DNA of 12,584 nucleotides, taken from positions 1 to 12,584 of the forward strand of contig JAICEH010000038.1 in assembly GCA_025924275.1 (NCBI GenBank), read 5' to 3'. Numbering within the stretch: position 1 is the first letter of the stretch; the number at the start of each line of letters is the position of its first letter. The notes under the pieces are model-generated. The model searched no databases, was not told where the DNA came from, and saw nothing but the letters and a program-made list of their open reading frames with translations. This stretch comes from Gemmatimonadales bacterium. Its GTDB lineage: Bacteria > Gemmatimonadota > Gemmatimonadetes > Gemmatimonadales > GWC2-71-9. A program made the translations under genes and the position numbers. Of the stretch, positions 7,607 to 12,584 are shown one piece after another.

Positions 7607-8062
7607 TCAGGGCTCCTCGGATTCGCGGATGATGGCGGCGAAGCTGGCGGCACTCTCGGCCTCGAGCAGGCGGGCCCGGAGGTCGCTCCGCTGGGCCAGC
7701 CGCGCGATCCGGCCCAGGGCCTGGACGTGACGACCGGCATCCGCCGGCGGGCCCACGACCAGGAACACCAACCGCACCGGCTCGCCGTCGGCCGCCTCGA
7801 ACGGGATGGGCAGGTCGGTGCGTCCGGCCACGACCGTGAGGCCCTTCACCGCGGCGGACCGCCCGTGCGGCACGGCAACGCCGTGGCCGATGCCGGTGCT
7901 GAGCACCGCTTCACGCTCCTCCACCGCGTCGCGGAGGAGCACCGGATCGCCCCCATCCCGGGCGGCCAGGAACTCCGTCATCTCGCGGAGCAGGCTGGGC
8001 TTGTCGGTGGACAGGATCGGCAGCCGGACATGGTCGGCCGGGAGGAATTCGCTCAGCAGCAC
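7607..8062 (-). CDS. PTS EIIA component, fructose/nitrogen (PtsN) type
   Basis: This 151-residue protein is a PTS EIIA domain of the fructose/mannitol/Ntr class, which accepts phosphate from HPr or NPr on a histidine. The active-site motif GIGHGVAVPHGRS is clear, with H66 as the predicted phosphorylated residue. The N-terminus (LLSEFLPADHVRLPIL) resembles EIIA-Ntr, and the C-terminal half carries the expected helix-rich end with HVQALGRIARL. No EIIB, EIIC, HPr or EI is in the window, so a regulatory rather than transport role is likely. The GTG at 8062 is the first in-frame start giving a full domain; a nearby upstream ATG is out of frame and hits a stop quickly. It is the first gene of the leftward cluster and abuts aspS with no gap. 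The symbol ptsN is plausible but not assured. Confidence 0.9.
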   Translation of the reverse strand: MLLSEFLPADHVRLPILSTDKPSLLREMTEFLAARDGGDPVLLRDAVEEREAVLSTGIGHGVAVPHGRSAAVKGLTVVAGRTDLPIPFEAADGEPVRLVFLVVGPPADAGRHVQALGRIARLAQRSDLRARLLEAESAASFAAIIRESEEP

Positions 8063-8171
8063 GGCATCCGCGCGGCGGGTTCGGCGGAAACGTAACCGGC
8101 GCCGCGGGGACCGGCAAGCAATTCAGGGAACGTCAGTTACACGCTCCGGCCGGGGGTGTATCTTTGGCGGC
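8063..8171. promoter_or_regulatory. Divergent intergenic region between the ptsN-like gene and rlmN
   Basis: This 109-base spacer must hold the promoters for the leftward seven-gene cluster and for rlmN. The rlmN promoter is described separately. For the minus strand I see only weak candidates, for example TTGCTT at 8121-8116 followed by TTACGT at 8095-8090 with a 20-base spacer, which is not convincing. The middle part is noticeably less GC-rich than the flanking genes, as expected of a promoter region. Confidence 0.6.
8136..8164 (+). promoter_or_regulatory. Candidate sigma-70-type promoter of rlmN, possibly leaderless
   Basis: A -35-like GTTACA (8136-8141, 4 of 6 matches) and a -10-like TATCTT (8159-8164, 4 of 6) are separated by 17 bases. 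Transcription would then begin about 7 bases downstream, at 8171-8172, which is where the rlmN GTG lies. No Shine-Dalgarno sequence precedes that GTG. This is seen by eye and is unconfirmed. Confidence 0.5.
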
Positions 8172-9251
8172 GTGAGCGCCACGTCCGTGCCCGCCGTCCG
8201 CAACCTCCTCGACGTCCCACCCGCCGCCGCGCGCGAGGCGCTCGAGGCCTGGGCCCGGGGCCGCGGTCTCCCCTCGTGGCGCGCGAGCCAGGTTCACCGC
8301 CGGCTCTGGGTCCAGCCGGTGGCAGCCTGGGCCGACGCGACCGAGCTCCCGAAGCCGCTCCGCGAGGCGCTCGAGGGCGAGTTCCCCCTGCCCCGGCTCC
8401 GGCCGGAGGTCGTCCAGCAGTCCGCGGACGGGACCCGCAAGTACCTCTGGCGCCTCGCCGACGGGGAAGCCGTCGAGTCGGTCCTGATCCCCTCGGGCAA
8501 GCGCCGCACCCTCTGCATCTCATCCCAGGCGGGCTGCGCGCTCGGGTGCGTCTTCTGCGCCACGGGTCGGATGGGCTTCCGGCGCAATCTCGCCGCGTGG
8601 GAGATCGCGGCCCAGGTCCGGGAGCTGGTCGTGCGGGACCCGGCGGACAAGCCCACCAACATCGTCTTCATGGGGATGGGGGAACCGCTCCTCAACTGGG
8701 AGCAGGTGGACACCGCACTCACGATCCTCAACCAACCCGAGGGCTTCGGCATCGGCGCGCGCCACATCACCGTCTCCACGGTGGGCATCCTGCCGGGGAT
8801 GGTGAAGCTCGCCGCCCGTCCGGAGCAGTTCCGCCTCGCGATCTCGCTGCATTCCCCCGATCCCGAGGCGCGACTCGGGCTGATGCCGGTGGAGAAGAAG
8901 TACCGGCTGGCGGCGGTGCTCGAGGCCGCCCGGGCGTTCCGGAAGCGGGTCACCTTCGAGTACGTGCTGATCGCCGGGCGGAACGACCGGGACGGCGACG
9001 CCGACCAGCTTGCCCGCCTCGCGCGGCCGCTTGGCGCCCTGGTGAACCTGCTGCCGCTCCATCCCGGCGGCTCGCCCGGGCTCGTGCCGTCGGACGGGGG
9101 GCGGATCCGGCGATTCGCCGACCGGCTCCGGAATCAGGGCATCGAGGCGGTGGTCCGCCGAAGCCGCGGCCTGGACATCGACGCGGCCTGCGGCCAGCTC
9201 CACGTCAAGCTGGAGCCGAAGCGGGGGCGTGGGGCCCCGGTGGCCCGGTGA
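8172..9251 (+). CDS. rlmN: Dual-specificity 23S rRNA A2503 / tRNA A37 C2-methyltransferase RlmN (radical SAM)
   Basis: RlmN uses a radical-SAM mechanism with a methyl-carrier cysteine to methylate C2 of A2503 in 23S rRNA and A37 in some tRNAs. The 359-residue product shows the [4Fe-4S] motif GCALGCVFCATGRMGFRRNL (121-140) with C122, C126 and C129. It also has the SAM-binding MGMGEPLLN (167-175), STVGILPGM (202-210) and the C-terminal SRGLDIDAACGQL, whose C340 corresponds to the methyl-carrying E. coli C355. The CALxCxFC and GFxRNL pattern separates it from Cfr. I chose GTG at 8172: it gives the normal family length and sits right after a plausible promoter. The frame stays open far upstream, but that stretch is antisense to ptsN. 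It is divergent from ptsN and monocistronic or loosely linked to the next genes. Confidence 0.96.
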   Translation: MSATSVPAVRNLLDVPPAAAREALEAWARGRGLPSWRASQVHRRLWVQPVAAWADATELPKPLREALEGEFPLPRLRPEVVQQSADGTRKYLWRLADGEAVESVLIPSGKRRTLCISSQAGCALGCVFCATGRMGFRRNLAAWEIAAQVRELVVRDPADKPTNIVFMGMGEPLLNWEQVDTALTILNQPEGFGIGARHITVSTVGILPGMVKLAARPEQFRLAISLHSPDPEARLGLMPVEKKYRLAAVLEAARAFRKRVTFEYVLIAGRNDRDGDADQLARLARPLGALVNLLPLHPGGSPGLVPSDGGRIRRFADRLRNQGIEAVVRRSRGLDIDAACGQLHVKLEPKRGRGAPVAR

Positions 9252-9258
9252 CGTTATG

Positions 9259-9277
9259 ACTTGACGAAATGTCAAGT
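9259..9277. promoter_or_regulatory. Perfect palindromic operator candidate overlapping the -35 box
   Basis: ACTTGAC (9259-9265) and GTCAAGT (9271-9277) form a perfect 7-base inverted repeat around a 5-base GAAAT spacer. It lies 8 bases after the rlmN stop and overlaps the -35 box of the next promoter. Occupancy would block RNA polymerase. The natural candidate ligand is the XRE repressor encoded at 9719-9910 (autoregulation), an inference from position. Confidence 0.65.
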
Positions 9278-9289
9278 GTGCTTTACATT
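9261..9289 (+). promoter_or_regulatory. Strong sigma-70-type promoter of the membrane protein/XRE genes
   Basis: The -35 box TTGACG (9261-9266, 5 of 6 matches) and the -10 box TACATT (9284-9289, 4 of 6) have an ideal 17-base spacer. Transcription should start near 9296, giving a leader of about 20 bases with GGGAG at 9307-9311, 6 bases before the ATG at 9318. The -35 element lies inside the palindrome at 9259-9277. Confidence 0.7.
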
Positions 9290-9317
9290 GGCCGGCAACC
9301 CAATCCGGGAGCCGTCC

Positions 9318-9722
9318 ATGACCACCTCGCCCGCCGCACCCCGGTCAACCGGCGACCGGACCCTTTTCGCCATCGGCGTCACGTGGTTCCTCGCCTTCGC
9401 GGTCGCCCGGCTGGTGCTGGAGCAGCCCGATCTCGCCCGGTCGCTCCGGCTGGCGGCAGCCCTGCTGCCCGTGCCCCTCTTTGCAGCCTTCCTCTTCCGG
9501 TTTGTCCGATCGCTCCGGGATACCGACGAACTCGAGCGCCGCATCCACCTCGAGGCCCTCGCGGTCGCCTTCCCGCTCGCGATCCTCCTGCTGCAGACCC
9601 TCGGCCTCCTGGAACGGGCGGTGGGCCTCAAGTACGAGGACTGGAGCTACGGCCACGTCTGGGCCTACCTGCCGCTCTTCTACCTGATCGGTCTCGTGGT
9701 TGCGCGGCGGCGATACGCGTGA
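9318..9722 (+). CDS. Small four-helix integral membrane protein of unknown function, paired with an XRE regulator
   Basis: This 134-residue protein has four predicted membrane segments at about residues 14-33, 43-63, 79-98 and 112-129. A charged loop between helices 2 and 3 reads RDTDELERRIHLEAL (67-81). I do not recognise a defined function, but the DELERRIHLEAL loop recalls small membrane proteins found beside short Cro/CI-like regulators. The ATG at 9318 is chosen over a TTG at 9261 because it has GGGAG 6 bases upstream and lies downstream of the predicted transcription start. Its stop overlaps the start of the XRE gene (GTGA, 9719-9722), so the two are translationally coupled. A sensor, transporter accessory or envelope role are all possible; nothing in the sequence decides. 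Confidence 0.75.
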   Translation: MTTSPAAPRSTGDRTLFAIGVTWFLAFAVARLVLEQPDLARSLRLAAALLPVPLFAAFLFRFVRSLRDTDELERRIHLEALAVAFPLAILLLQTLGLLERAVGLKYEDWSYGHVWAYLPLFYLIGLVVARRRYA

Positions 9723-9910
9723 GAAACCGGCTGCGTGTCCTGCGGGCGGAGCGCGGGTGGTCGCAGGCGGACCTCGCGGACCGGCTGGGCGTCTCGCGCC
9801 AGACGGTGAACGCCATCGAGACGGAAAAGTACGACCCGTCGCTGCCGCTGGCCTTCGCGATGGCAAGGCTCTTCGACCGGCCGATCGAGGCCATCTTCGA
9901 GCCGGCGTGA
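9719..9910 (+). CDS. Short XRE/Cro-CI-type helix-turn-helix regulator
   Basis: This 63-residue protein is essentially one HTH_3 domain, of the compact YgzD/YozG-like Cro/CI class. The helix-turn-helix is clear: WSQADLADRLGVSRQTVNAIE (14-34), then the conserved KYDPSLPLAFAMARLFDRPIEAIF (37-60) that ends members of this class. The GTG at 9719 overlaps the membrane protein stop by four bases. There is no ligand or dimerisation domain, so it probably acts as a simple repressor. The likely target is the palindrome at 9259-9277 over its own operon promoter (inferred). The glycerate kinase begins 13 bases after its stop and may be under the same control. The domain call is very secure, the target is not. 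Confidence 0.92.
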   Translation: MRNRLRVLRAERGWSQADLADRLGVSRQTVNAIETEKYDPSLPLAFAMARLFDRPIEAIFEPA

Positions 9911-9923
9911 GGCCGCGCGAAGG

Positions 9924-11099
9924 GTGACTTCCGACGCCCGGGGCCGGCTGACGGAGGTCTTTCGCGCGGCGGTGGCATCGGTGGCGCCGGCGCGGGTGGT
10001 CGCCGGGGCGCTCGACCGCCTCCCCCCGCCGACCAGGTCCCCTCATCTCTTCGCCCTGGGCAAGGCGGCCCCGGCCATGGCCGCCGCGGCCGAGGCGTGG
10101 CTCCGCGCGCGAGGCCTCGGGGTGGCCGGAGGCGTCGTGGCCCACGCCGGCGCCGGGGGCACCCCGGGCCCCCTGGCGCACCGCCGGTGGGTCGCCGGCG
10201 ATCATCCGCTGCCGGGGCCAGGGTCCGCCGCGGCGGCCAGCGCGGTCGCCGAGTCCGTGGCCCGGGTTCAGCCAGGCGACGATGTGCTCGTCCTCGTGTC
10301 GGGAGGAACCTCGAGCGTGATCGCCGCGCCGGCTCAGGGCGCCGCGGACTCCGACCTCCCGGGGCTCTTCGCTCGACTGCTCGCGTCCGGCGCCGACGTG
10401 CGGGAGGTGAACGCGGCCCGGCGGCAGGTGCTCCGCTGGGGCGGGGGCCGGCTGGCGGAGGCGCTCGGGGCGGCCCAGGTGCGCTGCGTGGTACTGAGCG
10501 ACGTGCCCGGCGGCGGCCCCCACGAGGTCGGTTCCGGACCCTGCGACCATCCCGGCGTCGCGACCGCGGTCGCGGCCGGCAACCGCGACGCCCTGGCCGG
10601 GGCGGCGGTGGCGGCGAGAGCGCTGGGCTGGGACGCCGCGACGGCGGCGGAGGATCTCCGGGGCGAGGCCGCCGAGTGCGGCCGGCGGCTCGCAGGGCAC
10701 CTGGCCGGGTTGGCGGGGAGGGATCGCGGCCGGGTCGCGCGCTGCCTCATCTGGGGCGGGGAGACCACGGTCCGTCTGGGGCCCGCCCCCGGCCGGGGAG
10801 GCCGGAGCCAGGAGCTGGCGCTGGCTGCGGCGGCCGAGCTGGATGGCCGCGAGGCCGGGGCACGCGTGGTGCTGCTCGCGGCCGGCACCGATGGCCGCGA
10901 CGGCCCGACCGATGCCGCCGGGGCCGTGGTCGACGGGACCAGCTGGGGGGCGATGGCGGCTGCGCGGACGGACCCGGCGGGGCGCCTCGCCCGGCACGAC
11001 GCCTACCCGGCGCTCGCCACCATCGGCGCCCTGCTCCCCCAGGAACCCACGGACACCAACGTCGCGGATCTCGTGCTCGGACTGGTCCGGCCGCCCTGA
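9924..11099 (+). CDS. Glycerate kinase type II (GckA/TtuD, MOFRL family)
   Basis: This 391-residue enzyme phosphorylates D-glycerate with ATP; type II enzymes usually make 2-phosphoglycerate. The N-terminal DUF4147 domain (about 5-240) contains FALGKAAPAM (43-52), GDHPLPGPGS (92-101), VLVSGGTSSVIAAP (123-136) and LSDVPGGGPHEVGSGP (191-206). The C-terminal MOFRL domain (about 270-388) has RSQELALAAA (294-303), AAGTDGRDGPTDAAGAVVDG (319-338) and PTDTNVADLVLGLV (375-388). Length is slightly below the usual 410-450. The GTG at 9924 is the first start after the XRE stop; GAAGG touches it, too close for a standard ribosome site, so the exact start is less certain. It converges on the aceB-aceA genes. 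With glyoxylate reduced to glycerate, this enzyme would feed C2 carbon into glycolysis. Confidence 0.92.
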   Translation: MTSDARGRLTEVFRAAVASVAPARVVAGALDRLPPPTRSPHLFALGKAAPAMAAAAEAWLRARGLGVAGGVVAHAGAGGTPGPLAHRRWVAGDHPLPGPGSAAAASAVAESVARVQPGDDVLVLVSGGTSSVIAAPAQGAADSDLPGLFARLLASGADVREVNAARRQVLRWGGGRLAEALGAAQVRCVVLSDVPGGGPHEVGSGPCDHPGVATAVAAGNRDALAGAAVAARALGWDAATAAEDLRGEAAECGRRLAGHLAGLAGRDRGRVARCLIWGGETTVRLGPAPGRGGRSQELALAAAAELDGREAGARVVLLAAGTDGRDGPTDAAGAVVDGTSWGAMAAARTDPAGRLARHDAYPALATIGALLPQEPTDTNVADLVLGLVRPP

Positions 11100-11105
11100 G
11101 GGCGG
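11091..11105. terminator. Possible weak bidirectional hairpin between convergent genes
   Basis: CCGCCC-TGA-GGGCGG forms a six-pair GC stem whose three-base loop is the glycerate kinase stop codon. It lies between two convergent genes only 10 bases apart. There is no T run on either side and the loop is very tight, so this is weak evidence for a terminator. Confidence 0.25.
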
Positions 11106-11109
11106 GAGC

Positions 11110-12405
11110 TCAGCTGGCCGCGCGCAGCGGTCGCACCGCCGGCTGGAACTGCTGCGCCTCCGTGCTCTCCCCCAGGGCCAGCGTGGAGGCCGCGCCCCCC
11201 GCGATCGTCTGCATCACCTCGTCGAAGTACCCCGTGCCCACCTCGCGCTGGTGGCGCGTGGCAGTGTAACCGTGGGCCTCGGCGGCGAATTCGGCGTCCT
11301 GCAGCTCTGCGTACGCGCTCATCCCCCGCGAGCGGTAGTCGCGGGCCAGCTCGAACATCCCGTGGTTGAGGGCATGGAACCCGGCGAGGGTGACGAACTG
11401 GAAGCGGTAGCCCATCGCGCCGAGCTCGCGCTGGAACCGCGCGATGGTGGCGTCGTCCAGGTGCTTCCGCCAGTTGAACGAGGGCGAGCAGTTGTACGCC
11501 AGGCGCTTGCCCGGGAACCGCCGGTGCACCGCCTCGGCGAACGCGCGCGCCTCCGCCAGGTCGGGCGTCGAGGTCTCCATCCAGAGCAGGTCGGCGTAGG
11601 GCGCGTAGGCGAGTCCGCGCGCGATGGCCATCTCGAGGCCGCCGGTGATGCGGTGGAAGCCCTCGGGCGTCCGCTCCCCGGTGAGGAAGGGCCGGTCGCG
11701 CTCGTCGACGTCCGAGGTGATGAGCCGGGCGCTCCCGGCGTCGGTGCGCGCGACGACGATCGTGGGCACGTCCAGCACGTCGGCCGCCAACCGGGCCGCC
11801 ACCAGGGTGCGGATGAACTGCCCGGTGGGGAGCAGCACCTTGCCGCCGAGGTGGCCGCACTTCTTCTCCGAGGAGAGCTGGTCCTCGAAATGGACCGCCG
11901 CCGCCCCCGCCTCGATCATCGCCTTCATCAGCTCGAAGGCGTTGAGCGGCCCGCCGAAGCCGGCCTCGGCATCGGCCACGATCGGCGCCAACCAGTAGCG
12001 CTCCGCCCGCCCCTTCTCGGCCCGCTCGATCTCGTCGGCCCGGAGCAGTGCCTGGTTGAGCCGCCGCACCACGGCCGGCACCGAGTTCGCGGGGTAGAGC
12101 GACTGGTCGGGATAGGTCTGGCCCGCGAGGTTGGCGTCGGCGGCCACCTGCCAGCCGCTCAGGTAGATCGCCTCGAGGCCGGCGCGGACCTGTTGCACCG
12201 CCTGGTTGCCGGTGAGCGCCCCGAGCGCGGGGACGAACTCGCGGGTCTCGAGCAGTTCCCAGAGCCGGGCGGCGCCGAGCTCCGCGATCGTGTGGGCGAT
12301 GCGCACCGAGGGGCGGAGGCGATCCACCGCCGCCGCCTCGTACGGGCGCACGATCCCGGCGAAGCGGCCGGCAGGCAGGGCGGGAATGGTGGTCGGTGCG
12401 ATCAT
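11110..12405 (-). CDS. aceA: Isocitrate lyase (glyoxylate shunt)
   Basis: Isocitrate lyase cleaves isocitrate to glyoxylate and succinate, allowing growth on acetate or fatty acids. The 431-residue product has nearly the E. coli length (434). It shows the catalytic loop KKCGHLGGKVLLPT (181-194) with C183 matching E. coli C195, and the upstream IVADAEAGFGGPLNAFELMK (142-161) and VHFEDQ (171-176). It also has VVARTDAG (217-224) and RLAYNCSPSFNWRK (301-314). The ATG at 12405 overlaps the malate synthase stop by four bases (ATGA) and has GGAG at 12413-12416, 7 bases upstream. An in-frame start further upstream would only read into malate synthase. Gene order is aceB-aceA, and any promoter lies outside the window. 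Confidence 0.97.
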   Translation of the reverse strand: MIAPTTIPALPAGRFAGIVRPYEAAAVDRLRPSVRIAHTIAELGAARLWELLETREFVPALGALTGNQAVQQVRAGLEAIYLSGWQVAADANLAGQTYPDQSLYPANSVPAVVRRLNQALLRADEIERAEKGRAERYWLAPIVADAEAGFGGPLNAFELMKAMIEAGAAAVHFEDQLSSEKKCGHLGGKVLLPTGQFIRTLVAARLAADVLDVPTIVVARTDAGSARLITSDVDERDRPFLTGERTPEGFHRITGGLEMAIARGLAYAPYADLLWMETSTPDLAEARAFAEAVHRRFPGKRLAYNCSPSFNWRKHLDDATIARFQRELGAMGYRFQFVTLAGFHALNHGMFELARDYRSRGMSAYAELQDAEFAAEAHGYTATRHQREVGTGYFDEVMQTIAGGAASTLALGESTEAQQFQPAVRPLRAAS

Positions 12406-12584
12406 CGGTCGGCTCCGGTGTCGACGGGGTCGAGTTGGTCGTAGGCGGCCAGCGTCAGGAACTCCTCGCACTCGGGCGCGGTGGCGAGCCGCTCGAAGAG
12501 CTCCGCGGCGGCGGCGAACCGCCCGCCCCGGAACGCCTCGGGACCCACCTCTCCCTCGATCACCCGCAGTTCATCCTGCATCAC
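12402..12584 (-). CDS. aceB: Malate synthase A, C-terminal fragment (5' part outside window)
   Basis: Only the last 60 codons are present. The end reads EAFRGGRFAAAAELFERLAT and then EEFLTLAAYDQLD, matching the C-terminus of malate synthase A, where family members end in an EFLTLPAY-like segment. Malate synthase condenses glyoxylate with acetyl-CoA to malate. Direct four-base overlap with aceA supports the identification. The codon at the window edge can be read as a start, but the true gene (normally about 530 residues) continues beyond 12584. Confidence 0.88.
   Translation of the reverse strand: MMQDELRVIEGEVGPEAFRGGRFAAAAELFERLATAPECEEFLTLAAYDQLDPVDTGADR

Noticed and set aside
7806..8171. 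Upstream in-frame extension of rlmN
   Set aside because: It runs antisense through the ptsN-like gene and adds unrelated Arg/Ser-rich sequence; the GTG at 8172 gives the normal RlmN length.
9261..9317. TTG start for the small membrane protein
   Set aside because: It coincides with the -35 box and would lie upstream of the predicted transcription start; the ATG at 9318 has a good ribosome site.
9345..10997. 550-codon minus-strand open frame opposite the membrane protein, XRE gene and glycerate kinase
   Set aside because: Product is composition-driven with no motif, while the plus strand encodes recognised families with good start signals.
10843..12444. 533-codon plus-strand open frame opposite aceA
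   Set aside because: Antisense to isocitrate lyase, whose catalytic motifs are unmistakable.

Overview
This is a very GC-rich chromosomal window that is almost fully coding. Every gene belongs to, or resembles, ordinary bacterial families. The gene content and the order ptsN-like, aspS, phoH, 7TM-HD phosphohydrolase, ybeY, CNNM/CorC, CNNM/CorC fit a Gemmatimonadota-like or similar high-GC environmental bacterium. That placement is an inference from gene order and composition, not a proof. Most starts are GTG or TTG (9 of the 12 starts inside the window), and neighbouring genes usually overlap by 1 to 8 bases.

Left block (1-8062, minus strand). Seven genes run leftwards as one tightly packed cluster: a PTS EIIA-like protein, aspartyl-tRNA synthetase, a PhoH-family ATPase, a 7TM-HD (PgpH/YqfF) phosphohydrolase, the rRNA endonuclease YbeY, and two tandem CNNM/CorC (HlyC/CorC) CBS-domain membrane proteins. 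Five of the six junctions overlap or abut; only aspS to phoH has a gap (54 bases). The second CorC paralogue runs off the left edge. Its tail holds two runs of ten C and a strong hairpin, and no transporter-associated domain is recognisable there.

Middle block (8063-11099, plus strand). A 109-base divergent spacer separates ptsN from rlmN, the 23S rRNA/tRNA adenine-C2 methyltransferase. The rlmN promoter lies so close to the GTG start that its message may be leaderless. Just after rlmN there is a clear promoter whose -35 box sits inside a perfect palindrome, ACTTGAC-N5-GTCAAGT. It drives a small four-helix membrane protein whose stop overlaps the start of a 63-residue XRE/Cro-type repressor. 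A type II glycerate kinase follows 13 bases later and may share the transcript.

Right block (11100-12584, minus strand). Isocitrate lyase and the C-terminal end of malate synthase form an aceB-aceA glyoxylate-shunt operon. Its 3' end faces the glycerate kinase with only 10 bases between them.

I found no mobile element, CRISPR array, tRNA, rRNA or toxin-antitoxin system, and no wholly unfamiliar multi-gene system. The parts most worth a second look are the palindrome-controlled membrane protein/XRE pair, the homopolymer-rich tail at the left edge, and the possible leaderless rlmN promoter.
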